NCBI RefSeq assembly: GCF_003234265.2
Contig: NZ_CP126256.1
Location: 1,612,001 to 1,676,000 of the forward strand
Source of the DNA: Curtobacterium sp. MCSS17_015
GTDB lineage: Bacteria > Actinomycetota > Actinomycetes > Actinomycetales > Microbacteriaceae
Reading direction: 5' to 3'
Length of the DNA stretch: 64,000 nucleotides
Position numbers and translations under genes: made by a program. Of the stretch, positions 53,578 to 62,033 are shown piece after piece (position 1 is the first letter of the stretch; each line of letters starts with the position of its first letter). The notes under the pieces were generated by a model. The model made no database searches. It saw only the letters and a list, made by a program, of their open reading frames with translations, and had not been told where the DNA came from.

Positions 53578-54336
53578 GTGACCTCCCCCGCTGCCGCGAT
53601 CGACCCGACGACCCGGCCCCCGCAGGACCTGACGACCCGCCCGTGGTGGCACGCGCTCGGCGTGTTCGACCTCGAGACGACGGGCATCGACGTCGAGACC
53701 GCCCGGATCGTCACCGCACACGTCGGGCTGATCGACATGACCGGACGGTCCATCGTCGAGGGCACCTGGCTCGCCGACCCCGGCGTGGCCATCCCCGAGC
53801 AGGCGTCCGCGGTGCACGGCATCACGACGGAGCAGGCGCAGGCCGAGGGCCGCCCCGCCGGCGAGGTCGTGGCCGAGATCGTCGCCGCGGTCGAAGCCGT
53901 GTTCGCGCGCGGCATCCCCCTGGTCATCTACAACGCCCCGTACGACCTCACCGTCCTCGACCGCGAGGCGAAGCGCCACGGCATCGCGTCCCCCGTCATC
54001 GGGAACGTCGTCGACCCGCTCGTCATGGACAAGGCGCTCGACACCTACCGGAAGGGCAAGCGGACGCTCGAGGCGGCGTCGCAGCTCTACGGCGTCCAGC
54101 TCGACGACGCGCACGACGCCGGTGCGGACGCGATCGCCGCCGGCCGGGTCGCGCAGGCCATCGCTGCGAAGTACCCGGACGAACTCGGCATCAGCGCCGA
54201 GGAGCTCCACCGCAAGCAGGTGGTGTGGTGCTCCGAGCAGGCCACGTCGTTCCAGGAGTACATGCGGGCGAAGCGTGACCCGACGTTCACCGCCGACGGG
54301 CGCTGGCCTCGTCGCCACTCGGCCCCGAGCATGTAG
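53578..54336 (+). CDS. DEDDh-family 3'-5' exonuclease
   Basis: Exonuclease of the DnaQ fold, 252 residues. Motif I is FDLETTGID, the AVHGIT segment follows, motif II is near YNAPYDLTVLDRE, and motif III is HDAGADAIAAGRV (DEDDh type). The C-terminal 60 residues include ISAEELHRKQVVWCSEQA, often seen in actinobacterial stand-alone exonucleases. TAGCCT lies 7 nt before the GTG with no ribosome site, so it is probably leaderless. It precedes the Ter operon by 75 nt but need not belong to it. Confidence 0.9.
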   Translation: MTSPAAAIDPTTRPPQDLTTRPWWHALGVFDLETTGIDVETARIVTAHVGLIDMTGRSIVEGTWLADPGVAIPEQASAVHGITTEQAQAEGRPAGEVVAEIVAAVEAVFARGIPLVIYNAPYDLTVLDREAKRHGIASPVIGNVVDPLVMDKALDTYRKGKRTLEAASQLYGVQLDDAHDAGADAIAAGRVAQAIAAKYPDELGISAEELHRKQVVWCSEQATSFQEYMRAKRDPTFTADGRWPRRHSAPSM

Positions 54337-54411
54337 CATCCCGAACGGGGCGTGCTCGACGTTGCCGTCCCCTCGACGACCGCACCATGCACCAAGGGGA
54401 GATCCGCGCAC

Positions 54412-55542
54412 GTGTTCCTGAAGACCTTCGGGTGGTCCCTGGCCATCACCGTGCTCGCCCTGGCCGTGGCCCTCGTCTACGGCGGGTGGAGCGCGGTCAT
54501 CATCACCGCCATCCTCGGCATCCTCGAGATCAGCCTCAGCTTCGACAACGCGGTCGTCAACGCCCGCATTCTCGAGCGGATGAACCCGTTCTGGCAGAAG
54601 ATGTTCCTCACCGTGGGCATCATCATCGCCGTGTTCGGCATGCGCATCCTGTTCCCGCTGCTCATCGTCGGCGTGACGGCGTCGCTCAACCCGATCGAGG
54701 CGGTCCAGCTCGCGCTCGAGAAGGGCCCGATCGACGAGCCCGGCACGTACGCCTACCTCCTGCACGAGGCGCACCCGCAGATCGCCGCCTTCGGTGGCAT
54801 GTTCCTGCTCATGATCTTCCTCGACTTCATGTTCGAGGAGCGCGAGATCCTGTGGCTCACGTGGCTCGAGCGCCTGCTGCTCTTCATCGGCAAGCTCCCG
54901 ATGGTCAACGTCGTCGTCGCACTCGCCGTCCTCGCCATCGCGGGAACGACCGCTGGTGACCACCAGTCGACGGTCCTCATCGCCGGGATCTCCGGTCTCG
55001 TCACCTACTTCCTGGTGACCGGACTCGGCGGCCTGTTCGACGTCGACGACCCGGACGACGACGGCAACTCGTTCGAGAACACCGGCGAGATGGTCGCCGA
55101 GGCGAACCGGATGAGCGCCAAGCGCAAGGTCGGGAACGTCGCGGGCAAGGCCGCGTTCCTGCTGTTCCTCTACCTCGAGGTCATCGACGCCTCGTTCTCG
55201 TTCGACGGCGTCATCGGGGCCTTCGCGATCACCGCCGACCCGATCATCATCGCGCTCGGTCTGGGCCTCATCGGCGCCCTGTTCGTCCGCTCTCTCACCG
55301 TCTTCCTGGTCAGGCAGGGCACGCTGGACGAGTTCGAGTACCTCGACCACGGTGCGCACTGGGCGATCGGTGCGCTCGCGGCGATCCTGCTCGTCACGAT
55401 CACCACCGAGGTGAACGAGGTCGTCACCGGCCTCATCGGCGTCGTCTTCATCATCGCCGCGTTCGTCTCGTCGGTGGTCCGCAACAAGCGCAAGGCCGGC
55501 GAGCACCAGCCCGCCGACCAGCGCGCCACCGTCGCCTCCTGA
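54412..55542 (+). CDS. TerC-like integral membrane protein (DUF475 type)
   Basis: Membrane protein of 376 residues with about nine helices. The signature ILEISLSFDNAVVNARIL (near 42-60) and a second similar acidic stretch, YLEVIDASFSFDGVIGAF, are the TerC/DUF475 hallmarks, placing conserved Asp and Glu within helices as expected for a metal-ion-handling protein. GGGGAG lies before the GTG at a longer than usual distance. It begins the Ter operon; genes run in the same direction with gaps under 125 nt to the window end. Confidence 0.9.
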   Translation: MFLKTFGWSLAITVLALAVALVYGGWSAVIITAILGILEISLSFDNAVVNARILERMNPFWQKMFLTVGIIIAVFGMRILFPLLIVGVTASLNPIEAVQLALEKGPIDEPGTYAYLLHEAHPQIAAFGGMFLLMIFLDFMFEEREILWLTWLERLLLFIGKLPMVNVVVALAVLAIAGTTAGDHQSTVLIAGISGLVTYFLVTGLGGLFDVDDPDDDGNSFENTGEMVAEANRMSAKRKVGNVAGKAAFLLFLYLEVIDASFSFDGVIGAFAITADPIIIALGLGLIGALFVRSLTVFLVRQGTLDEFEYLDHGAHWAIGALAAILLVTITTEVNEVVTGLIGVVFIIAAFVSSVVRNKRKAGEHQPADQRATVAS

Positions 55543-55633
55543 CACCGCGCCTCCCGGCTCGGCACCGCAGCGACGGCGCCACCTGACAACGGGGTCGACT
55601 CCCCGACCGCACCACGACGAAGGGTTCACCGCC

Positions 55634-56221
55634 ATGGGTCTCAGCCTCCAGAAGGGCCAAGCGCTCTCGCTCACCAAGAACGACGGCAGCGCACTGTCGC
55701 GCGTCCGCCTCGGCCTCGGCTGGGACGCCGTCGCGACGAAGCGCGGGCTGTTCGGCGGCCGCAAGGGCGCCGACGTCGACCTCGACGCCTCCGCGATCTT
55801 CTTCGGCGCCGACGGCCAGCCGGTCGACTACGTCTGGTTCAACCAGCTCCGCAGCAAGGACGGCTCCGCCCAGCACACCGGTGACAACCTCACCGGCGCC
55901 GGGGACGGCGACGACGAGGTGATCCGCATCGACCTCGGTGCGGTCCACGGCGCGGTGCAGCAGATCGTCTTCGTGATCAGCAGCTACAGCCGGCAGACGT
56001 TCGACAACGTGCAGAACGCCTTCTGCCGCGTGGTCGATGACTCGACGGCCGGTGCACCCGAGGTCGCCCGCTACCAGCTCACCGACTCCGGCCCGCAGAC
56101 CGCCATGGTGATGGCGAAGGTGTCCCGGACCGGAGCAGGATGGAGCTTCACCGCGATCGGTGAGCGGGCGGACGGCCGGACCGTGCAGGACCTCGTCGGT
56201 CCCGCAGCCGCGGCGCTCTGA
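55634..56221 (+). CDS. TerD-family protein (copy 1, TerZ-like)
   Basis: Cytoplasmic calcium-binding stress protein of 195 residues. The fold begins MGLSLQKGQALSLTKNDG and contains VDLDASAIFFGADG. The acidic calcium loop is present as HTGDNLTGAGDGDDE. Compared with copies 2 and 3 it has a short insert after LGLGWD (AVATKRGLFGGRKGA) and a shorter end. Followed by copy 2 after 35 nt. Ter proteins link metal or phage stress to an unknown output; tellurite resistance itself is not evident from sequence. Confidence 0.93.
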   Translation: MGLSLQKGQALSLTKNDGSALSRVRLGLGWDAVATKRGLFGGRKGADVDLDASAIFFGADGQPVDYVWFNQLRSKDGSAQHTGDNLTGAGDGDDEVIRIDLGAVHGAVQQIVFVISSYSRQTFDNVQNAFCRVVDDSTAGAPEVARYQLTDSGPQTAMVMAKVSRTGAGWSFTAIGERADGRTVQDLVGPAAAAL

Positions 56222-56256
56222 CCCGCGTACCACCGGCACCGACGGAAGGACGACCG

Positions 56257-56838
56257 ATGGCGACCCTCTCGCTCTCGAAGGGGACGAACCTGTCCCTCAC
56301 CAAGACCGACCCGGGCCTGCGCAAGGCCATGATCGGGCTCGGCTGGGACCCGCGCACGACCGCCGGGGAGCAGTTCGACCTCGACGCCTCGGCCCTGCTC
56401 GTGGGCGCCGACGGCAAGGTCCGGTCGAACGACGACTTCGTCTTCTACAACCAGCTGCAGTCGGTCGACGGCTCGGTCGTCCACCAGGGCGACAACCGGA
56501 CGGGCGACGGCGACGGGGACGACGAGCAGATCCTCGTCGACCTGGACCTCGTCGCGCCCGACGTCGCCCGCGTGGTCTTCGTCGTGACGATCGACCAGGC
56601 GGACGCCCGACACCAGAACTTCGGACAGGTCCGCGGGGCCTTCTGCCGCGTCGTGAACGACGAGACCGGCAACGAGGTGGTCCGCTTCGACCTCACCGAG
56701 GACGCCGCGTCGGAGACCGGGATGATCTTCTCCGAGATCTACCGGTACGACGGGGAGTGGAAGTTCCGCGCCGTCGGTCAGGGCTACGCCACCGGGCTCC
56801 GGGGCGTGGCGACCGACTACGGCGTCGTCCTCGACTGA
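56257..56838 (+). CDS. TerD-family protein (copy 2)
   Basis: TerD-fold protein of 193 residues. Conserved blocks are LSLSKGTNLSLTKTDPGL, LGWDPRTTAGEQFDLDASAL and the calcium motif GDNRTGDGDGDDE (78-90). It ends in the EWKFRAVGQGYATGL block. Copy 3 is very similar over its whole length (a recent-looking duplication), while copies 1 and 4 are more distant. GAAGGACGACCG before the ATG serves as ribosome site. Confidence 0.95.
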   Translation: MATLSLSKGTNLSLTKTDPGLRKAMIGLGWDPRTTAGEQFDLDASALLVGADGKVRSNDDFVFYNQLQSVDGSVVHQGDNRTGDGDGDDEQILVDLDLVAPDVARVVFVVTIDQADARHQNFGQVRGAFCRVVNDETGNEVVRFDLTEDAASETGMIFSEIYRYDGEWKFRAVGQGYATGLRGVATDYGVVLD

Positions 56839-56901
56839 CGGCACCGCCCGAACGACTCCCGTGCTCGACTGACCGCGCACGACCACCCGAAAGGACCGAT
56901 C

Positions 56902-57480
56902 ATGGCCGGACTCTCCCTCTCCAAGGGCAACAACCTCTCCCTCACCAAGACGAGCCCCGGGCTCACCGTGGCCACCGTCGGCCTCGGCTGGGACCCGCGC
57001 ACGACCGCCGGCGAGGCCTTCGACCTCGACGCGTCGGCCCTCCTCGTCGGCGCGGACGGCAAGGTGCGCTCGGACGCGGACTTCATCTTCTACAACCAGC
57101 CGAAGAGCGCCGACGGCTCGGTCGAGCACAAGGGCGACAACCGCACCGGTCAGGGCGACGGTGACGACGAGCAGATCGTCATCGACCTGCAGACCCTGCC
57201 GGCCGACGTCGAGCGGGTCGTCGTGGTCGTCTCGATCGACCAGGGCGAGGCCCGCCGCCAGAACTTCGGGCAGGTGCGCAGCGCCTACTCGCGAGTGCTC
57301 GACCAGGAGGGCGCGGAGATCGTGCGCTTCGACCTGTCCGAGGACGCCGCTCCGGAGACCGCGATGATCTTCTCGGAGATCTACCGCAGCGGTGCCGAGT
57401 GGAAGTTCCGTGCCGTCGGGCAGGGCTACCAGTCTGGTCTCGCCGGTGTCGCGACCGACTTCGGCGTCCAGCTCGGCTGA
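56902..57480 (+). CDS. TerD-family protein (copy 3)
   Basis: TerD-fold protein of 192 residues, closest to copy 2: shares LSLSKGNNLSLTKTSPGL, FDLDASALLVGADGKVRS, GDNRTGQGDGDDE (78-90) and FRAVGQGY. AAAGGACCGATC is the ribosome site. The 124-nt gap to telA contains no gene. In studied systems TerD and TerE interact with TerC and TelA-like proteins at the membrane face. Confidence 0.95.
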   Translation: MAGLSLSKGNNLSLTKTSPGLTVATVGLGWDPRTTAGEAFDLDASALLVGADGKVRSDADFIFYNQPKSADGSVEHKGDNRTGQGDGDDEQIVIDLQTLPADVERVVVVVSIDQGEARRQNFGQVRSAYSRVLDQEGAEIVRFDLSEDAAPETAMIFSEIYRSGAEWKFRAVGQGYQSGLAGVATDFGVQLG

Positions 57481-57604
57481 CGCCGATCGGTGCCCGGTCG
57501 GCCGCCTGGACGGCCGGGCACCACCTCCACCGGTACGAAGACCTCCGCTCCGCCCGAGCGCCCTCGCACCACGCAGCCGTCCCACCAGTCACAGGAGACC
57601 ACCG

Positions 57605-58825
57605 ATGCCCGGACCGCTCGCTCCGCCGGAGCCCACCGACCCGTCCCAGGACGCCCTCGTCCTCCGCGCTGCCGACGCCGCCGAGGTCGTCACCCCGGAC
57701 GACGCCCCGGGGATGGTGCCCGTCGACGCCGAGCGGCAGTCGCAGATCGCCGCGCAGGCCCGGGAGTTCGTCGACGAGGTCGCGTCCCTCGACCCGCGGT
57801 CACCGGCGTTCACCGAGAAGGTTGACGGCATCAACGCCATCGCCGGTTCCGAGATCGCCCGCTCCGGCGGCTTCTCCTCACGGATGCTCGAGCGCTCGCA
57901 GTCGTCCGTGTCCGGCGCCAAGCGCTCCGGCGACGACGCGCAGGTGAAGGTGGCGACGACGCTCGGCGACCTGCGCTCCACGGTCGAGGACCTCACGCCG
58001 AACCAGGCCGACCTCAGCACGGGTCGGAAGATCCTCGGCATGATCCCGGGCGGCAACAAGCTCGCGAAGTACTTCCAGCGCTACGAGTCGGCGCAGACCC
58101 AGCTCGACAAGATCATCAAGTCGCTCATGGCCGGGCAGGACGAACTCCGCAAGGACAACGCGACCCTCGCCGACGAGAAGGTCCAGCTGTGGGAGACCAT
58201 GCAGCAGCTGAGCGAGTACGCGGTGTTCGCGAAGGCCCTCGACGCGGCGACCGTCGCGAAGATCGAGGCCCTGCGCAACGGCGGCCGGGTCGACGAGGCG
58301 CAGAAGCTCGAGTCGGACGTGCTCTTCCCGGTGCGTCAGCGGCACCAGGACATCCTCACGCAGCTCGCCGTCTCGGTGCAGGGCTACCTGGCGATGGACC
58401 TCGTGCGGAAGAACAACACCGAGCTCATCAAGGGCGTCGAGCGTGCCCGCACGACGACGATCGCGGCGCTTCGCACGGCCGTCGTCGTGGCGCAGGCCCT
58501 GGCGAACCAGAAGATGGTCCTCGACCAGATCGACGCGGTGAACAACACCACCAACGCGATGATCCTGCAGACGAGCGAGATGCTGCGCGACCAGACCACC
58601 CGGATCCACGAGCAGGCGACGAACTCCGGCGTGAGCGTCGAGACCCTGCAGAAGGCGTTCGACAACGTCTTCCAGACGATGGACGCCATCGACTCCTTCC
58701 GGTCGCAGGCCGCGCAGAACATGTCCTCGACCGTGTCGGCGCTCGAGTCGGGCATCCAGCGCGCCAAGCCGTACCTGGAGCGTGCCCGACAGGGCGAGGG
58801 CGACCAGCGATCGGTCACGCGATGA
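57605..58825 (+). CDS. telA: Toxic anion resistance protein (TelA/KlaA family)
   Basis: Long helical protein of 406 residues without membrane segments. The family core runs from about 80 to 390 and includes YESAQTQLDKIIKSLMAGQD and MVLDQIDAVNNTTNAMI near 305. Coiled-coil character is strong. TelA often occurs in Ter operons and in small TelA-XpaC units. AGGAGACCACCG precedes the ATG. The next gene starts 18 nt downstream. The name reflects history; the molecular role is unknown. Confidence 0.92.
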   Translation: MPGPLAPPEPTDPSQDALVLRAADAAEVVTPDDAPGMVPVDAERQSQIAAQAREFVDEVASLDPRSPAFTEKVDGINAIAGSEIARSGGFSSRMLERSQSSVSGAKRSGDDAQVKVATTLGDLRSTVEDLTPNQADLSTGRKILGMIPGGNKLAKYFQRYESAQTQLDKIIKSLMAGQDELRKDNATLADEKVQLWETMQQLSEYAVFAKALDAATVAKIEALRNGGRVDEAQKLESDVLFPVRQRHQDILTQLAVSVQGYLAMDLVRKNNTELIKGVERARTTTIAALRTAVVVAQALANQKMVLDQIDAVNNTTNAMILQTSEMLRDQTTRIHEQATNSGVSVETLQKAFDNVFQTMDAIDSFRSQAAQNMSSTVSALESGIQRAKPYLERARQGEGDQRSVTR

Positions 58826-58843
58826 CGACCGCGGTCGGCTTCC

Positions 58844-59416
58844 GTGCGTGATCGTCTGCGCGCGCTGTTCGGCCGCGACGACGACGACCAGGACCACCGG
58901 GTCACCGATCCGGACGCGGAGACGCCGGCGTCGGCCGCTGCCGCCGCGGCGGCGCGGATCGACGTGCGCGGGTCCGGCGGGGCCGCGGACGACGCCGCTG
59001 CGGCAGCCGGGCTCGACGACCTCCGCGCCTACGTCCGAGCGGCCGGGGCCGAGCTGCCGACGGTCGTGTCATCACGGGTCCGGCACGTCGAGGACCTGTT
59101 GCGTGAGGCTGCCGGCACGGTGATCGCGCGCGGCGCATCGACCGAGCAGCGGTACCTCTTCCAGGCGATCGTCAACGACTACCTGCCCACGCCCGTCCGC
59201 ACCTACCGGTCCCTCCCCGCGTCGGACCGGACCGCGGACAGCACCGCCACGGCGACCCTCGCCGGCCAACTCGACGTCGTCGCGGAGACGGTGGAGGACA
59301 TGCACGAACAGATCAGGAGCGGCGCCATCGCCGAGCTCTCCTCGCACGGGCGGTTCCTGCGGGACCGCCTCGGCGAGGGCGACGAGGGCCTGCGCCTCCG
59401 CGGAGCGGGCTCGTGA
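58844..59416 (+). CDS. Ter-operon helical protein, unknown function
   Basis: Protein of 190 residues. The first 55 residues are disordered, acidic then Ala-rich (GRDDDDQDHRVTDPDAET). From about 58 to 180 it is predicted helical: LDDLRAYVRAAGAELP, a core QRYLFQAIVNDYLPTPVRTY, then DVVAETVEDMHEQIRSGAIA. No membrane helix and no catalytic motif. Its position after telA, where XpaC-type proteins can occur, suggests a partner of TelA, but I do not recognise it as XpaC. Overlaps the next gene by 4 nt (GTGA). Confidence 0.75.
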   Translation: MRDRLRALFGRDDDDQDHRVTDPDAETPASAAAAAAARIDVRGSGGAADDAAAAAGLDDLRAYVRAAGAELPTVVSSRVRHVEDLLREAAGTVIARGASTEQRYLFQAIVNDYLPTPVRTYRSLPASDRTADSTATATLAGQLDVVAETVEDMHEQIRSGAIAELSSHGRFLRDRLGEGDEGLRLRGAGS

Positions 59417-59973
59417 CGGGTCGGCTCGTCCCGGGAGCGAACGCCGCGATCACCGCGGAGAACCCGGGCCTCACGGCGGTCGTCGTCGGGATCTCCTGGG
59501 ACCAGATCGCCAGCCGCGGTCCGTCCGCCGAGCTCGTCCCGGTCGCGATCGTCTGCGGTCCCGACGGACGCGTGCTCTCCGATGACGACCTGGTGTTCTT
59601 CAACCAGCTCGAGAGCGCCGACGCCTCGGTGCGGTACCTCGACGAGTCCGACCAGGAGGAGATCGACGTCGACCTCGCGTCGGTGCCGGACGCGGTCGAC
59701 AAGATCGTCTTCGCGGTCTACCTCGACCCGGATCCGCGATCGCCGAAGGACCTCGGCTCGGTCCGCTCGATGACCGTGCGGGTCTGCGCCCCCGACGGCC
59801 GGGAGCTCGTCGTGTTCCCGCTGCCGTCCGAGCGCAACCACACCATCGACGCGGTCATCCTCGGCGAGCTCTACCGTCACCGCGCCGAGTGGAAGTTCCG
59901 CGCCGTCGGCCAGGGCTACACGACCGGGCTGACGGGACTGCGCACCGACCACGGCATCGGCCGCGCGCGATGA
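59413..59973 (+). CDS. Divergent TerD-family protein (copy 4)
   Basis: Protein of 186 residues with TerD ends (VVVGISWD, VFFNQLESAD, EWKFRAVGQGYTTGL) but an altered middle. The calcium loop GDNRTGxGDGDDE is missing; the corresponding segment (75-85) reads YLDESDQEEID. The LDASALL block is changed to LVPVAIVCGPDG. It may have lost calcium binding and serve as a structural or adaptor subunit. Overlaps genes on both sides by 4 nt, so it is tightly coupled. Confidence 0.87.
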   Translation: MTGRLVPGANAAITAENPGLTAVVVGISWDQIASRGPSAELVPVAIVCGPDGRVLSDDDLVFFNQLESADASVRYLDESDQEEIDVDLASVPDAVDKIVFAVYLDPDPRSPKDLGSVRSMTVRVCAPDGRELVVFPLPSERNHTIDAVILGELYRHRAEWKFRAVGQGYTTGLTGLRTDHGIGRAR

Positions 59974-60863
59974 CGACCGGGCACCCGTTCCTCCGCCGTC
60001 GCGTCCGTCCCACGCCGCCCGGCCAGGAGGCCCGCCCCACGTCGGTCGCGCCCGCCACGACCGTCCTCCCCCCGCCCACGGGCGCCCCGGCGGGCACCGG
60101 GGTCACGGGGACCGGTGCGACGGGCAGCAGTGGCGCGAGCACGGGCGGCGGCGGGCTGAGTCTGTCCTTCGGTCGGCCGGCCCCCGCCGCCTCCCCCGGG
60201 ACGGCCACGCCGTCCGGCACCGGCACGACGGCCACCGCCGGTCCTCCGTCCGGGAACGGCCCGGCCCTCCGCGGCGGAAGCGGGAGCGGATCCGCGCCCG
60301 TCGCCGGTGCCGGGCCCTCGGACCGCGTCGCCCGTCGGTTGGCGCTCCGGGCCTCCCGGATCCGTCCCTTCCCCGCACCGGACCCACGCGACGTCCGCGT
60401 CCTCGACGCCGAGACGCCGGTCGTCCGCCTCGATCGCCGCCGCTCCGCGGTCGGGGCACTCCGCGTCACCGGCTCCACGAGCGCGGCCTGGGAGTCCGTC
60501 GACCGGGTGGTGGGTGCGAGGACCGTCGACGGTGCCACGGCCGGACGGTCGGTGACGACCCCCGGCAACCGTCCGCTCGTCGGGTACGACGATCGTGACG
60601 TCCTCGTCGCGCTCCGGCACGTCCGCGACCTGCGACGCGCCCTCGTCATGGGTCGCGGTGCGGAGCGGCTCGTCGTCGCGCTGCACGACGGCACGACGCT
60701 CGCGGTCGACCCGGGCGACGCCGACACCACCGTGGTCCTCGCGCTCTCCGTCGTCGACGGCGAGGTCGAACTCCGGGCCGAGCCGTTCCCCCGGGCGTCC
60801 CACGACGGCGACGTCTTCGCCGCGTTCGGGTTCGTCCTGTCCGCCCCGACCGTCGGAGTCTGA
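59970..60863 (+). CDS. Ter-operon protein with disordered N terminus, unknown function
   Basis: Protein of 297 residues. Residues 1-115 are Pro/Gly/Thr/Ser-rich low-complexity (PTGAPAGTGVTGTGATGSS is one part). Residues about 120-297 form a beta-rich domain: DVRVLDAETPVVRLDRR, ALRVTGSTSAAWESVDRVVG, then RLVVALHDGTTLAVDPGDAD and VELRAEPFPR. The domain has no motif I recognise; a remote TerD-like relation is possible. The ATG overlaps the TerD copy 4 stop; the next gene begins 3 nt later. Confidence 0.75.
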   Translation: MTTGHPFLRRRVRPTPPGQEARPTSVAPATTVLPPPTGAPAGTGVTGTGATGSSGASTGGGGLSLSFGRPAPAASPGTATPSGTGTTATAGPPSGNGPALRGGSGSGSAPVAGAGPSDRVARRLALRASRIRPFPAPDPRDVRVLDAETPVVRLDRRRSAVGALRVTGSTSAAWESVDRVVGARTVDGATAGRSVTTPGNRPLVGYDDRDVLVALRHVRDLRRALVMGRGAERLVVALHDGTTLAVDPGDADTTVVLALSVVDGEVELRAEPFPRASHDGDVFAAFGFVLSAPTVGV

Positions 60864-60866
60864 CCC

Positions 60867-62033
60867 GTGCGCCACTTCGCCAACACCACCGACCAGGAAC
60901 CGCTGTTCCTCCGCCCACCCGAGGACGTCACGCGGGACAGCGACCAGGACCTGCGAGCGGTGGCCCTCGGCGCGACGCTCTACACGCCGGGGATCCGGCC
61001 GGACCTCGTCCGCGACGTGCGCCGTCAGACGGAACTCGGTGCCGGCTCCATCGTGCTGTGCCTCGAGGACTCCGTCGCGGACGACGACCTGCCCCGGGCC
61101 GAGGCGAACGTCGAGACGGCGCTCCGGACACTGACCGAGCACCTCGACCCGTCGACGCTGCCGCAGCTGTTCCTGCGCGTCCGGACCCCCGACCACTTCG
61201 CGCGGCTCCTCGACCGCTTCGGCGACCGCGCCCTCGACGTGCTGAGCGGGATCGTCCTGCCGAAGTTCGAGAACGGTGACGGTGTCGGCGCCCGCTGGTT
61301 CGAGGTCCTCGACGCGGTGAACGCCAGCCGTGACGCTGCCCGGCGGCTGCTCGTCATGCCGATCCTGGAGTCCCCCGCGATCATGCACCGAGAGTCGCGC
61401 ACCGAGGCCCTCGCCGACGTGCACGACCTGCTGCTCGACCGGCGGGCCGACGTCCTCGCGGTCCGCATCGGCGCGACCGACCTGTCGAGCGTCTACGGCC
61501 TGCGGCGCCCGTCGCACCTGACCGCGTACGACGTGCAGGTGCTCGCGTCCGTGATCGGCGACGTGGTGAACGTCCTCGGCCGCGCACAGGACGGCTTCGT
61601 CGTCTCCGGACCGGTGTGGGAGCACTACCCGGACTCCGACCGGGTGTTCCGCACGCAGCTCCGCACGACGCCGTTCCAGGAGGCCGGGGACCTGGCACTC
61701 CGCCGCCAGCTGCTCCTGGAGGGCTTCGACGGGCTGCTGCGCGAGGTGACCCTCGACCGGGCGAACGGCCTGACCGGCAAGACGGTCATCCACCCGCGCC
61801 ACGTGCCGCTCGTGCACGCCATGTCGGTGGTGAGCGATGAGGAGTTCTCGGACGCCTCGGACGTGCTCGCGAACGCGACGGGCGGGGTCGCCGCCTCCCG
61901 GTACGGCAACAAGATGAACGAGATGAAACCGCACCACGCCTGGGCGGAGCGCACCATGCTCCGCGCCCGGGCGTTCGGTGTGGCCACCCCGGACGTGACC
62001 TACGTCGACCTGCTCGAGCGGAGCCTCCCGTGA
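60867..62033 (+). CDS. HpcH/HpaI aldolase / citrate-lyase-beta-like protein of the Ter operon
   Basis: TIM-barrel C-C lyase family protein of 388 residues. Visible features are IVLCLEDSVADDDLP (metal/acyl-CoA lyase motif with acidic residues near 68), LFLRVRTPD, IVLPKFENGDG, and VIHPRHVPLVHA near the end. Ter-linked CitE-like enzymes are part of a predicted biosynthetic module that makes a nucleoside-like or sugar-derived metabolite (proposal by Anantharaman, Iyer and Aravind). The stop overlaps the next gene's GTG. The reaction is not known. Confidence 0.88.
   Translation: MRHFANTTDQEPLFLRPPEDVTRDSDQDLRAVALGATLYTPGIRPDLVRDVRRQTELGAGSIVLCLEDSVADDDLPRAEANVETALRTLTEHLDPSTLPQLFLRVRTPDHFARLLDRFGDRALDVLSGIVLPKFENGDGVGARWFEVLDAVNASRDAARRLLVMPILESPAIMHRESRTEALADVHDLLLDRRADVLAVRIGATDLSSVYGLRRPSHLTAYDVQVLASVIGDVVNVLGRAQDGFVVSGPVWEHYPDSDRVFRTQLRTTPFQEAGDLALRRQLLLEGFDGLLREVTLDRANGLTGKTVIHPRHVPLVHAMSVVSDEEFSDASDVLANATGGVAASRYGNKMNEMKPHHAWAERTMLRARAFGVATPDVTYVDLLERSLP

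Noticed and set aside
54412..57480. Reading the Ter genes as proof of tellurite resistance
   Set aside because: TerC/TerD families are broad stress modules; sequence alone does not show tellurite resistance and no thiopurine or tellurite methyltransferase is present.
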